From Actinomycetota bacterium (GTDB lineage: Bacteria; Actinomycetota; Acidimicrobiia; Acidimicrobiales; JAHWKP01), in NCBI GenBank assembly GCA_019347775.1, contig JAHWKP010000044.1:1-10826 (forward strand): a DNA stretch of 10,826 nt. The letters are read 5' to 3'. Below the pieces are notes generated by a model that had not been told where the DNA came from, made no database searches, and saw only the letters and a program-made list of their open reading frames with translations. Below are positions 1 to 7,028 of the stretch, one piece after another (the stretch's first letter is position 1; the number at the start of each line of letters is the position of its first letter). Position numbers and translations under genes: made by a program.

Positions 1-128
1 GGCATCAGCCGATATCGCGCCTCCGGCAGGCGGTTCGGGCGAGGGGAGCGAGGCGTTTTGGCGTCGTCGGTACCATCGCCGACCCGCGCCGCGGCGGCAC
101 GCAGCCGGGAGGTGATGTCCGTCGCCAT
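1..128 (-). CDS. Divergent gene, N-terminal fragment only (hypothetical)
   Basis: An open frame runs leftward from an ATG at 128-126 and leaves the window without a stop, giving about 42 codons. The peptide begins MATDITSRLRAAAARVGDG and is rich in Ala, Arg and Pro. About four fifths of its third codon positions are G or C, which fits real coding in this genome. A TANNNT hexamer (TAGGGT, 140-135 on the minus strand) lies 6 bases before the ATG, so a leaderless start is plausible. The gene is divergent from the Nudix hydrolase with only 23 bases between start codons. I do not recognise the family; the visible part is too short to assign a function. Confidence 0.5.
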   Translation of the reverse strand, partial: MATDITSRLRAAAARVGDGTDDAKTPRSPRPNRLPEARYRLM

Positions 129-134
129 AGACCA

Positions 135-144
135 ACCCTACGAT
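135..144. promoter_or_regulatory. Overlapping divergent -10 elements
   Basis: The ten bases hold TACGAT on the plus strand (139-144) and TAGGGT on the minus strand (140-135), sharing the central TA. Each matches TANNNT. The first is 7 bases before the GTG at 152 and the second 6 bases before the ATG at 128. No Shine-Dalgarno sequence precedes either start, so both genes are probably transcribed leaderless from one bidirectional promoter. This is inferred from spacing; no convincing -35 elements were identified. Confidence 0.45.
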
Positions 145-151
145 CCCATAG

Positions 152-928
152 GTGGGTACCGAGGTGCGCGACGCCGCCACCGTGCTGCTCCTACGCGACG
201 AGCCCACCTCGCCAGACCACGGGGATACCGCTCTAGAGGTCTTCATGGTGCGGCGCCACGAGAAGTCCGGGTTCGTCGGAGGTCACCACGTGTTCCCGGG
301 CGGAGTGGTCGACGACGCCGACCGCGACCCGGCGTGGGCCGGACACTGCCAGGGGACGTTCGACCCGCTCGCCGTCGCAGCCGTGCGGGAGTTGCTGGAG
401 GAAGCGGCCGTACTGCTCGCCGTCGAACCGACCACCGGCCGGCAGGCTGTCCTAGCCACAGAGGACATCGGCGCCCTGGCCAAGTCGGTGCACTCCGGCA
501 GCCGGCTGTTGCTCGACATCTGCAGGGACGAACAGCTATTCATCGACCTCGAGGCACTCCGTCTCTGGAGCCACTGGATAACCCCGGAGGCGGAGCCCCG
601 CCGCTACGACACCAGGTTCTTCGTCGCGGTGGCGCCGCCCGAGCAGGAGGCGATCCACGACGAGTTGGAGCTGACGGCGGGCGTATGGGGAACTCCTGCG
701 TCGTTCCTCGCCCAGCACGCCGCGGACGAGATCCGAATGATCCTGCCGACCGTCGCCAACCTGCGCAGCATCGAGAACTTCCCCGACACGGCCGCCCTCA
801 TGGCGGCGGCCGCGGCCAAGGGTCCTATAAGACCGACGTCGCCCGTCATGGTCACCGAGCCGGACGGGTCAGTCACGATCCTCATCGACGGTGTCGCGGT
901 CTGGAGCGCGGCCCCTCCCCGAGGATGA
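152..928 (+). CDS. NUDT19-like Nudix hydrolase
   Basis: A 258-residue Nudix-family pyrophosphohydrolase. The Nudix box is split, as in NUDT19 proteins: FPGGVVDDAD at 48-57, an insertion of about 20 residues, then AVRELLEEAAVLL at 77-89 with the metal-binding RE..EE core (R79, E80, E83, E84). The WSHWITP motif (139-145) and RYDTRFF (151-157) are also typical of this subfamily. Characterised NUDT19 members cleave the pyrophosphate of CoA and acyl-CoA, but the substrate here is inferred. The glycine normally found in EExGU is Ala86, so the box is not fully canonical. GTG at 152 is chosen because a TACGAT -10 precedes it by 7 bases and the next start (GTG 164) would trim the beginning. The protein is cytosolic, with no signal peptide or membrane segment. 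Confidence 0.85.
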   Translation: MGTEVRDAATVLLLRDEPTSPDHGDTALEVFMVRRHEKSGFVGGHHVFPGGVVDDADRDPAWAGHCQGTFDPLAVAAVRELLEEAAVLLAVEPTTGRQAVLATEDIGALAKSVHSGSRLLLDICRDEQLFIDLEALRLWSHWITPEAEPRRYDTRFFVAVAPPEQEAIHDELELTAGVWGTPASFLAQHAADEIRMILPTVANLRSIENFPDTAALMAAAAAKGPIRPTSPVMVTEPDGSVTILIDGVAVWSAAPPRG

Positions 929-975
929 GTCGCCGTTCACTCGCCCGGTCGATGCCACGACTGCCGGTCGTCTTC

Positions 976-981
976 TAGCCT
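976..981 (+). promoter_or_regulatory. Probable -10 element for the ABC operon
   Basis: TAGCCT matches TANNNT and lies 8 bases before the ATG at 990. There is no Shine-Dalgarno sequence between 960 and 989. This supports a leaderless transcript starting at or near 990, and argues against the in-frame GTG at 891 inside the Nudix gene. Confidence 0.4.
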
Positions 982-989
982 CACCGCTC

Positions 990-1775
990 ATGGCCGTCTC
1001 CACCTCTCACGAATCGCGCCGCGCCCCGACGCGGGCCTCGGAGCCGATCCTTTCAGCCCGGCGCGTCACCAAGATCTACGGGACGGGGCCGCAAGCGACC
1101 GAGGCGTTGCGAGGCCTCGACCTCGACGTTGCGGCCGGCGAGATGGTCGCGGTCATGGGGCCCTCGGGGTCCGGCAAGACCACCCTGCTGAACTGCCTGT
1201 CGGGTCTCGACGACATCAACTCCGGCACGATCCGGATCGACGGCCACCCCATCCACGACATGGACGACGCCAAGCGCACCCGCCACCGGGCTGAGTCGAT
1301 GGGGTTCATCTTCCAAGCGTTCAACCTCATCCCGGTATTCACGGCGGTGGAGAACACCGAGTTGCCATTGCTGCTGGCCGGTCGCAAATCCCGCGATGCG
1401 CGGGCGCAAGCCATCGAGACTCTCGAGCGGGTTGGACTGGGGCACCGGCTGGGGCATCGCCCTCCCGAGTTGTCAGGTGGTGAGCAGCAGCGGGTGACAA
1501 TCGCCCGGGCCCTGGCGGGGCGTCCGAAGCTGGTGTGGGCCGACGAACCAACCGGAAACCTGGACTCCGAGACGGCCGGGCAGGTCCTCGGGCTACTACG
1601 CGAGATGCACGCAGAGGGGCTCACCGTGCTCTTGGTGACTCATGACGAGACCATTGGAGGATCGGCTCAACGCCTGGTGCGCATGCAAGACGGGCTCATC
1701 GTCTCCGACGAACCGATGAAGTCGACGAGCCCTCGGCGCCGAGCTCGTCGGGCGGTGAAGGCCTCTACGACGTGA
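990..1775 (+). CDS. ABC transporter ATP-binding protein, MacB/LolD/FtsE type
   Basis: A 261-residue nucleotide-binding subunit that powers the permease encoded next to it. Numbered from ATG 990, it has Walker A GPSGSGKT (57-64), Q-loop Gln109, signature LSGGEQQR (161-168), Walker B LVWADE (181-186), D-loop NLDS (190-193) and H-loop His218, so it should be a competent ATPase. The order and wording match ATPases paired with FtsX/MacB permeases, which drive mechanotransmission or lipid and lipoprotein handling more often than ordinary substrate uptake. The frame is open back to a GTG at 891, but those 33 residues overlap the Nudix gene and do not resemble the family. The C-terminus is a basic Ser/Thr/Arg tail. 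It overlaps the permease gene by four bases (GTGA, 1772-1775), which suggests translational coupling. The substrate is unknown. Confidence 0.93.
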   Translation: MAVSTSHESRRAPTRASEPILSARRVTKIYGTGPQATEALRGLDLDVAAGEMVAVMGPSGSGKTTLLNCLSGLDDINSGTIRIDGHPIHDMDDAKRTRHRAESMGFIFQAFNLIPVFTAVENTELPLLLAGRKSRDARAQAIETLERVGLGHRLGHRPPELSGGEQQRVTIARALAGRPKLVWADEPTGNLDSETAGQVLGLLREMHAEGLTVLLVTHDETIGGSAQRLVRMQDGLIVSDEPMKSTSPRRRARRAVKASTT

Positions 1776-4657
1776 GCAGTGTCCTCGGGCTGATCGGCGT
1801 CTTCCTGGCGCTCGGCGTAGTCGTGGTTGCGCTGGCTTTGCCCCTCTTCTTGCTGGTCCGCCGGCCCACGCTGCGACGGCTCGCCGTCCGCAACGCGTCC
1901 CGGCGCCCCAAAGAGACGCTGCTCGTCCTGCTTGGCTCGATGCTGGGCACCGCCATCATCACCAGCGCCTTCGTGGTGGGCGACACTTTGGACAGCTCGG
2001 TGCGCCGGTCTGCGTTCACCCAGCTCGGGCCGGTGGACGTGCTCGTGCGCTCGGCTGGCGCTGAGCCTGGTTCACTGGCCGCCCGGTTCGACGGTCTGCC
2101 CGAGTCCGTCGTCGATGGCACCTTGGCCGCAACTGCGTTGCGTGCGACCGCCACCAGCGTCGGCTCCGAACCGGTGGCAGAACCCAACACGACGGTGTTC
2201 GAGATCGACTTCACCGCGGCACGCGAGTTCGGCGACGACCCGGCCGCGACCGGAATCGAGGGTCGAACTCCAGGACCCGGCGTTGCTGCCGTCGGTGCCG
2301 ATCTGGCCACCGCCCTGTCGTTGGAACCCGCCGATCAGGTCGCAGTCCATGCCTACGGGACGTCGTCAATACTCACCGTCGACCGAGTCCTGCCTCGCCT
2401 CGGCGTTGCCGGCTTCGGCGGGACCGGAAGCGAGTCCTTCAACCTCTTCGTCGCGCCGGGCACGATCTCGGGTCTTCGGGCCGAGGGGAGCGCCCAAGGA
2501 GCTCCGCCGGTGAGTCTGGTCCTGTTGTCGGCACCGGGCGGCGTGTTGGAGGGAGCATCCGGCTCGGACGCACTCGTCGAGGCCGTCGAGGAACGGCTCG
2601 GCGATCAGCCTGCTCAGGTGCTGCCCGTCAAGGCCAATCTCCTCGAGGCGGCCGAGAGCGCGGGGCAGCAATTCACCGAACTATTCGGAGCCATCGGATT
2701 CTTCAGCGTCCTGGCAGGCGTGCTCCTGCTGGTGAACATCTTCGTGATGCTCGCCCAGGAGCGGAAGACCGAACTGGGGATGCTGCGGGCGGTGGGGCTT
2801 CGGCGGGCGCACCTCGTGGGTGCTTTCCATTTGGAAGGGTGGATTTACGCCGTCGTGTCGTCGGTCATCGGCCTCTTCGTGGGCATCGGTCTGGGCCGCG
2901 TGATCGTTGCGGTGGCCACGGGCATCTTCGCCAGGCCCGGCGAGGAGTTCTCGCTCGAGCTGCACTTCAGCCCGAGCGCCCAGGGGGTGCTGCAGGGCTT
3001 CCAACTCGGCTTCCTGATCTCGGTGTTCACGGTCCTTGTCACCGCCGTGTGGGTCTCACGGCTCAACGTCATCCGAGCCATTCGGGATCTGCCCGAGCCC
3101 GAGTCGACGGGTACGGGCCTGCGCCGGATCATCCTCGGAACTCTCAATCTCGTCGTCGGCGCCGCCCTCACCGTGATCGGTGTCTCGGCAGAGGCAGCCA
3201 TCCCGGTGCTGGCGGGGCCTGCCATCGGGGCAGCCGGACTGGTACTGCTTCTCCGCCCGTTGGTTCCCCGACGCCCCCTGGTGAGCGTGGCGGCGATAGC
3301 CATCGTCGTCTGGGAGGTCGTCGCCTTCCAGGTCCTCGCTGCCACTTTCGAAGACGCCCCCATCCCGACGTTCGTCGTCCAAGGTGTCTGCCTGACGGCC
3401 GCGGCAGTGGCGCTCGTGACCCAGAACCAGGATCTGATCGGCTCGGGCCTGCGCCGGCTGGGTGGAGGCCGGTCGATGTCGGTGCGTCTCGGATTGGCCT
3501 ATCCGCTGGCCAGGCGCATCCGCACGGCAATGACCCTTTCGATGTACGCGCTCGTGATGTTCACGCTGACCTTCATCACCGTGTTCTCCCACCTGTTCAG
3601 TTCACAGATCGACACGTTCACCAGAGAGATCTCCGGTGGCTTCGATCTAATCGCCGAGTCGAATGCCTCCCAACCCGCCCCTCCAGATGAGGTGGCGGCC
3701 GTACCCGGCGTCGAGGCTGTTTCAGTGCTGTCCCGACTGCGGGCGGAGTGGAAGATCGAGCCCGACGGTGAGTTCGGGCCCTGGCCGGTCGGCACCTTCG
3801 ACCAGGTGTTCATCGAGCGCGGAATCATCGAGTTGGCCGAGCGGCCGGAGCGATTCCGTACCGACGAGGAGGTGTACCGAGCCGTCATCGACGACCCGAA
3901 CCTGGTGATCCTGCCCACCTTCTTTCTGGCGGATCAGGGAGGTGGCCCGCCACCGGCCGTCCCCCGGGTGGGTTCGACCATCGAGCTACGCGACCCGATC
4001 GGCGGCGCGACCCGGGAACTCGAGGTGATCGCCCATTCCAAGTCGGGATTCGCGAACGACTTGCCGCTCGTCGCCCACCCGCTGCTCGCAGAGATGTACG
4101 GCGACCGACTGACCCCCAACCTGCTGCGTATCGACACCGAGCCCGGCGCCGATCCTTCCGAGGTGGCCGGGCGGATCAACGCGGAGTTCCTGACGAGCGG
4201 GATCGAAGCTCGGTCCTTCCGCTCGATCGCTTCGGAGAACGTGGCCCAGCAGCAGTCGTTCTTCCGCCTGATGCAGGGCTACCTGGCGCTCGGCCTCGTC
4301 GTGGGGATCGCCGGCCTGGGAGTCGTGATGATCCGGGCCGTCCGAGAGCGGCGGCGCCAGATCGGCGTGCTGCGGTCGTTGGGCTTCCCCGCCGCCGCAG
4401 TGAGACGGGCGTTCATCACCGAGTCGTCGTTTGTAGCCGCCGAGGGCATCGTCATCGGCGCTGTGCTCGCGGTGATAGTGGCCTGGCGATTGGTAGGACA
4501 AGGCACCTTCGGCGACCGCCTCGAATTCAGCGTGCCGCCGGTGCAGCTCGCCGTCCTCACTCTCGGCACGTTCTTCGCTTCGATCCTGGCGACGGCCACG
4601 CCAGCTCAGCAAGCCAGCCGCATCCGCCCCGCGGTGGCGCTGCGACTGACCGACTAG
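1772..4657 (+). CDS. FtsX-like ABC permease with two FtsX modules
   Basis: A 961-residue membrane protein, partner of the preceding ATPase. About 13 hydrophobic segments are visible, near residues 4-29, 48-70, 303-327, 355-385, 409-429, 453-471, 476-497, 503-523, 530-549, 586-608, 832-854, 880-905 and 923-943. Two large extracytoplasmic domains (about 71-300 and 610-830) each precede a three-helix FtsX module. The FtsX coupling signature occurs twice, as ERKTELGMLRAVGL (330-343) and ERRRQIGVLRSLGF (859-872). The protein is therefore an internally duplicated MacB/FtsX-type permease in one chain, so one copy can supply both halves of a transporter. Such permeases in Gram-positive actinobacteria are often annotated as lipoprotein, peptide or macrolide exporters. 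Nothing here identifies the substrate. GTG 1772 is the start because it overlaps the upstream stop. Its stop codon overlaps that of the convergent mrp gene. Confidence 0.92.
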   Translation: MSSVLGLIGVFLALGVVVVALALPLFLLVRRPTLRRLAVRNASRRPKETLLVLLGSMLGTAIITSAFVVGDTLDSSVRRSAFTQLGPVDVLVRSAGAEPGSLAARFDGLPESVVDGTLAATALRATATSVGSEPVAEPNTTVFEIDFTAAREFGDDPAATGIEGRTPGPGVAAVGADLATALSLEPADQVAVHAYGTSSILTVDRVLPRLGVAGFGGTGSESFNLFVAPGTISGLRAEGSAQGAPPVSLVLLSAPGGVLEGASGSDALVEAVEERLGDQPAQVLPVKANLLEAAESAGQQFTELFGAIGFFSVLAGVLLLVNIFVMLAQERKTELGMLRAVGLRRAHLVGAFHLEGWIYAVVSSVIGLFVGIGLGRVIVAVATGIFARPGEEFSLELHFSPSAQGVLQGFQLGFLISVFTVLVTAVWVSRLNVIRAIRDLPEPESTGTGLRRIILGTLNLVVGAALTVIGVSAEAAIPVLAGPAIGAAGLVLLLRPLVPRRPLVSVAAIAIVVWEVVAFQVLAATFEDAPIPTFVVQGVCLTAAAVALVTQNQDLIGSGLRRLGGGRSMSVRLGLAYPLARRIRTAMTLSMYALVMFTLTFITVFSHLFSSQIDTFTREISGGFDLIAESNASQPAPPDEVAAVPGVEAVSVLSRLRAEWKIEPDGEFGPWPVGTFDQVFIERGIIELAERPERFRTDEEVYRAVIDDPNLVILPTFFLADQGGGPPPAVPRVGSTIELRDPIGGATRELEVIAHSKSGFANDLPLVAHPLLAEMYGDRLTPNLLRIDTEPGADPSEVAGRINAEFLTSGIEARSFRSIASENVAQQQSFFRLMQGYLALGLVVGIAGLGVVMIRAVRERRRQIGVLRSLGFPAAAVRRAFITESSFVAAEGIVIGAVLAVIVAWRLVGQGTFGDRLEFSVPPVQLAVLTLGTFFASILATATPAQQASRIRPAVALRLTD

Positions 4658-5850
4658 CTGTTCTCCACCATCTCGAGCATGCGGGCGGTGCATCCGGCCA
4701 TCTCGACCGGGGGCATCGCCTCGGCGACGAGCTTGTCCGCGATCGCCGCGAACGCCTCGGCCGCCGGGCCCGTGTCGCGCAGCGCGGCGGGCTCGCCGGA
4801 GTCACCGCCCAGCGCCACCGCCGCGTCGAGCGGGACGGATCCGAGCAGTGGCACGCCGACCTGCTTGGCCAACCGCCCGCCGCCGCCCTCGCCGAACAAC
4901 GGGTAGCTCTCCCCGTGGCCGCAGACGAAGCCGGCCATGTTCTCGATCACTCCGACGATCCTCAGGTGGCCTCGCCGAGCCATATCGGCCGCCCGCGTCG
5001 CCACCTTCTGGGCGGCCTGCGCGGGCGTGGTGACCACGATCATCTCGGCCCGCGGCAACATCCGCGCCAGACCCATCTGGACATCGCTCGTGCCCGGTGG
5101 CATGTCGATCAGCAGGTAATCCAAGTCGCCCCAGCGGACGTCTTCGAGGAAGTGCTGAACGGCTCGGTTGAGCATCAGGCCGCGAAACATCACGGCCTCG
5201 TCCTCTTCGGCGCCGGGAATCGCTCCCATCGACACGACCTTGACCATGCCCGAACCGATCTGGCGCTCTACCGGATACAGGTGCGGCCGGCTGGCGTCGT
5301 CGTGTCGGGCCTTGGCTTCGACCTTCCGGCCCCTGAGCCCGAGCATCCGCGGTATCGAGAACCCGGCCACATCGGCGTCGAGAACCCCAACGGTGAAGCC
5401 TCGCCGAGCCAGGGCCGCGGCGAGGTTGGCCGTCACCGAAGACTTGCCGACGCCGCCCTTGCCCGATGCGATCGCGGCGATCCGCGCCGTGGGGGGAATG
5501 TCGGTACCGAGGGCGTTCTCGCGCGCTTTCCAGCGAGCACGCTCCATCACCTTGCGCTTCTCCTCGCCGCTCATCTCGCCCATCTGCACGTCCACCGAGG
5601 TGACGCCGGGAAGCGAACCGACCCGCGCTTTGGTGTCGTCCTGCAGCTGGCTGCGAAGCGGGCAGCCTGCGATGGTGAGGGCGATGGTGACGGTGACGGC
5701 CCCTGGATCCTTGCCGGGGCCGCCTATCTCGATCCCCCGCACCATGCCCAGGTCGACCAGGTTGTCGCCCAGTTCGGGGTCGATCACGCCCCGCATCGCC
5801 CCTCGGACGTCTTCCTCGGTCGGCACGGCGGGAGGAGCGGTCACGGTCAC
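4654..5850 (-). CDS. mrp: Mrp/NBP35 family P-loop ATPase, Fe-S cluster carrier
   Basis: A 398-residue Mrp (ApbC) protein that in characterised relatives binds and transfers Fe-S clusters to apo-enzymes in the cytosol. Residues about 10-90 form the DUF59/MIP18-type domain, including IDPELGDNLVDLGMV and the conserved Cys63 in AGCPLRSQL. The ATPase follows with deviant Walker A SGKGGVGKS (129-137), the DAD motif (158-160) and switch II DMPPGTSD (249-256). The cluster-binding CxxC of E. coli-type Mrp is only half present: Cys310 is kept but the partner position is Gly313 (VCGHGE). Some actinobacterial Mrp proteins, as I recall, lack the motif altogether. GTG 5850 is chosen because a TAAAAT -10 sits 6 bases upstream. 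The gene is divergent from the SufR-like regulator and probably controlled by it. Confidence 0.93.
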   Translation of the reverse strand: MTVTAPPAVPTEEDVRGAMRGVIDPELGDNLVDLGMVRGIEIGGPGKDPGAVTVTIALTIAGCPLRSQLQDDTKARVGSLPGVTSVDVQMGEMSGEEKRKVMERARWKARENALGTDIPPTARIAAIASGKGGVGKSSVTANLAAALARRGFTVGVLDADVAGFSIPRMLGLRGRKVEAKARHDDASRPHLYPVERQIGSGMVKVVSMGAIPGAEEDEAVMFRGLMLNRAVQHFLEDVRWGDLDYLLIDMPPGTSDVQMGLARMLPRAEMIVVTTPAQAAQKVATRAADMARRGHLRIVGVIENMAGFVCGHGESYPLFGEGGGGRLAKQVGVPLLGSVPLDAAVALGGDSGEPAALRDTGPAAEAFAAIADKLVAEAMPPVEMAGCTARMLEMVENS

Positions 5851-5856
5851 GCGCCT

Positions 5857-5862
5857 ATTTTA
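5857..5862 (-). promoter_or_regulatory. -10 element for mrp
   Basis: On the minus strand this reads TAAAAT, one base from the TATAAT consensus. Six bases separate it from the GTG at 5850, so the mrp transcript is probably leaderless. There is no Shine-Dalgarno sequence in the gap. Confidence 0.6.
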
Positions 5863-5876
5863 CCGGCCAATCCCGG

Positions 5877-5882
5877 TATTAT
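5877..5882 (+). promoter_or_regulatory. -10 element for the SufR-like regulator
   Basis: TATTAT is one base from consensus and lies exactly 6 bases before the ATG at 5889, matching the spacing of the mrp promoter on the other strand. The gap has no ribosome binding site, so the transcript is probably leaderless. Confidence 0.6.
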
Positions 5883-5888
5883 GTCCTC

Positions 5889-6563
5889 ATGGCCGCAGCT
5901 GACGGGACCGGGGGCCGCCGGGAGATCTTCAAGGCGCTCGGCGACAACACCCGCTACGCCATATACGAAGAGCTCGTCCGGGCCGGCACGCCGCGTTCGA
6001 CAGCCGAAGTGGCGGCTGCGCTCGACCTGCACCCGAACACCATCCGGCCGCACCTCGAGCGCATGCGCGAGGTGGGCCTGCTGGTCGTCGAAGTCGACTC
6101 CCGTGGGTCGGTAGGCCGCCCGCAGCACCGGTACGCGGTTGCCGACGAGGCGCCGTCCCTTGGAGTCGAGCCCCCCGCCTACCCGCTCCTCGCAGGGCTG
6201 CTGGCCAACGTCGCGGCCGCCGAAGCCCCACCCGCGGACCGGGTCGCCTCAGTCGGCGCCCGGCACGGACGGGTTCTGGCGCAGTCCGCGCCTCCCAAAG
6301 CCGGCTGCAGCGCCGGACTCACCAGCGCCATGCAGGAGTTGGGCTTCTCACCGGTGTCCTCGTCGGAGGACACCCACAGCACGAGTATCCGCTTCACCGA
6401 GTGCCCCTACCGACGGATGGCCGAGGCCTTCCCCGATCTGGTGTGCCAGCTGCACCGCGGGATGGTCGAGGGCTACGTCGCCGAGAAGGGCGGAGCAACT
6501 GTGGTGGAGTTCGCCACCCTCGAAGACCGCGACCCGTGCCGCGCCGAATTGGCCGGCACCTGA
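5889..6563 (+). CDS. SufR-like Fe-S-sensing winged-helix transcriptional regulator
   Basis: A 224-residue DNA-binding regulator. Residues 10-85 form an ArsR/DeoR-like winged helix (IFKALGDNTRYAIYEELV, then TAEVAAALDLHPNTIRPHLERM as recognition region, and a GRPQHRY wing). The C-terminal half holds four cysteines at 140, 172, 186 and 217. The ECPYRRMAEAFPDLVCQLHRG stretch and DPC217 resemble the cluster-ligand region of SufR proteins, which hold an Fe-S cluster and repress Fe-S assembly genes. Cys172 and Cys186 are 13 residues apart and Cys217 is 30 further on. No suf operon is in the window, but mrp is divergent and an A-type Fe-S carrier follows 48 bases downstream, supporting a role in Fe-S homeostasis. 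Autoregulation through the intergenic dyad is inferred. A generic ArsR-family sensor is the main alternative. Confidence 0.82.
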   Translation: MAAADGTGGRREIFKALGDNTRYAIYEELVRAGTPRSTAEVAAALDLHPNTIRPHLERMREVGLLVVEVDSRGSVGRPQHRYAVADEAPSLGVEPPAYPLLAGLLANVAAAEAPPADRVASVGARHGRVLAQSAPPKAGCSAGLTSAMQELGFSPVSSSEDTHSTSIRFTECPYRRMAEAFPDLVCQLHRGMVEGYVAEKGGATVVEFATLEDRDPCRAELAGT

Positions 6564-6574
6564 GGCCCGCCCTA

Positions 6575-6580
6575 TACCCT
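6575..6580 (+). promoter_or_regulatory. Possible -10 element for the ErpA-like gene
   Basis: TACCCT within CCTATACCCT fits TANNNT and lies in the 48-base gap after the regulator. It would give a short leader of about 25 bases containing the Shine-Dalgarno sequence at 6594-6601. Read-through from the regulator promoter is equally possible. Confidence 0.25.
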
Positions 6581-6593
6581 TGAAGTACCCACG

Positions 6594-6601
6594 AAAGGAA
6601 G
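6594..6601 (+). promoter_or_regulatory. Ribosome binding site of the ErpA-like gene
   Basis: AAAGGAAG is a purine-rich Shine-Dalgarno sequence 10 bases before the ATG at 6612. It fixes that start and contrasts with the leaderless starts nearby. Confidence 0.6.
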
Positions 6602-6611
6602 TCCGAGCGAT

Positions 6612-7022
6612 ATGAGCGTCACCGAGAGCGAAACCCAGACCGAGACCAAGACCGACACGACCACTGCGGTCCCGACCGATGCGCCCATCTCGCTGACGCC
6701 GGAGGCGGCCCGCAAGGTGGCCGAGTTGCGCGCCCAGGAAGAGGCGCCGGACACCCTCGCTCTGCGGGTTGCAGTACGTCCCGGCGGTTGCTCGGGTTTC
6801 AGCTACGAGATGTTCTTCGACACCGAGATCACCGACGAGGACGTCAAGCACACCTTCCCCGTAGGCGACGGTAAGGGTGAGCAGGTCGTCGTCGACCCGC
6901 AGTCGGCTCAGCTCCTCCAGGGCGCGACGCTGGAGTTCAAGGACGGGCTCCAGGGCGCCGGGTTCTCAATAAACAACCCCAACGCCACTCGCAGCTGCGG
7001 CTGCGGCCAAAGCTTCAGCTAA
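6612..7022 (+). CDS. A-type iron-sulfur cluster carrier (ErpA/IscA/HesB family)
   Basis: A 136-residue HesB-like protein that accepts Fe-S clusters and passes them to target enzymes in the cytosol. The three ligand cysteines are all present: Cys60 in PGGCSGFSYEM and Cys129/Cys131 in SCGCGQSF near the C-terminus. The domain starts at ISLTPEAARKVAELR (26-40). The preceding 25 residues are a Thr/Glu-rich extension, longer than the few residues usual for ErpA, and look disordered. The SCGCGQSF ending favours the ErpA/IscA type over NfuA. With the SufR-like gene upstream and mrp divergent, it forms a small Fe-S maturation module. Which subtype (ErpA, SufA, IscA) cannot be decided from the sequence alone. 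Confidence 0.92.
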   Translation: MSVTESETQTETKTDTTTAVPTDAPISLTPEAARKVAELRAQEEAPDTLALRVAVRPGGCSGFSYEMFFDTEITDEDVKHTFPVGDGKGEQVVVDPQSAQLLQGATLEFKDGLQGAGFSINNPNATRSCGCGQSFS

Positions 7023-7028
7023 ACCTTT

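Larger units (their letters stand above)
5857..5882. promoter_or_regulatory. Candidate operator dyad between mrp and sufR-like gene
   Basis: An inverted repeat of two 10-base arms, ATTTTACCGG (5857-5866) and CCGGTATTAT (5873-5882), surrounds a 6-base spacer. The inner six bases are a perfect TACCGG/CCGGTA match and eight of ten positions match overall. The outer part of each arm is the -10 hexamer of one of the two divergent genes, so a dimer bound here would block both promoters. The SufR-like protein is the obvious candidate ligand. The sequence does not match the CAAC...GTTG operator I recall for cyanobacterial SufR. Confidence 0.5.

Noticed and set aside
58..978. 306-codon plus-strand open frame across the Nudix gene
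   Set aside because: It is out of frame with the Nudix gene, its protein is Arg/Pro/Gly-rich low-complexity sequence, and it has no family motifs. It is a high-G+C shadow.
891..989. N-terminal extension of the ABC ATPase from GTG 891
   Set aside because: It overlaps the Nudix coding end, is not family-like, and a -10 element sits just before ATG 990.
5857..5882. Match of the mrp-sufR dyad to the known cyanobacterial SufR box
   Set aside because: The arms do not contain CAAC/GTTG, so only a generic operator is claimed.
4915..6114. 399-codon plus-strand frame opposite mrp
   Set aside because: It is antisense to a clearly conserved Mrp protein, crosses the promoter region, and has His/Arg/Gly-rich shadow composition.
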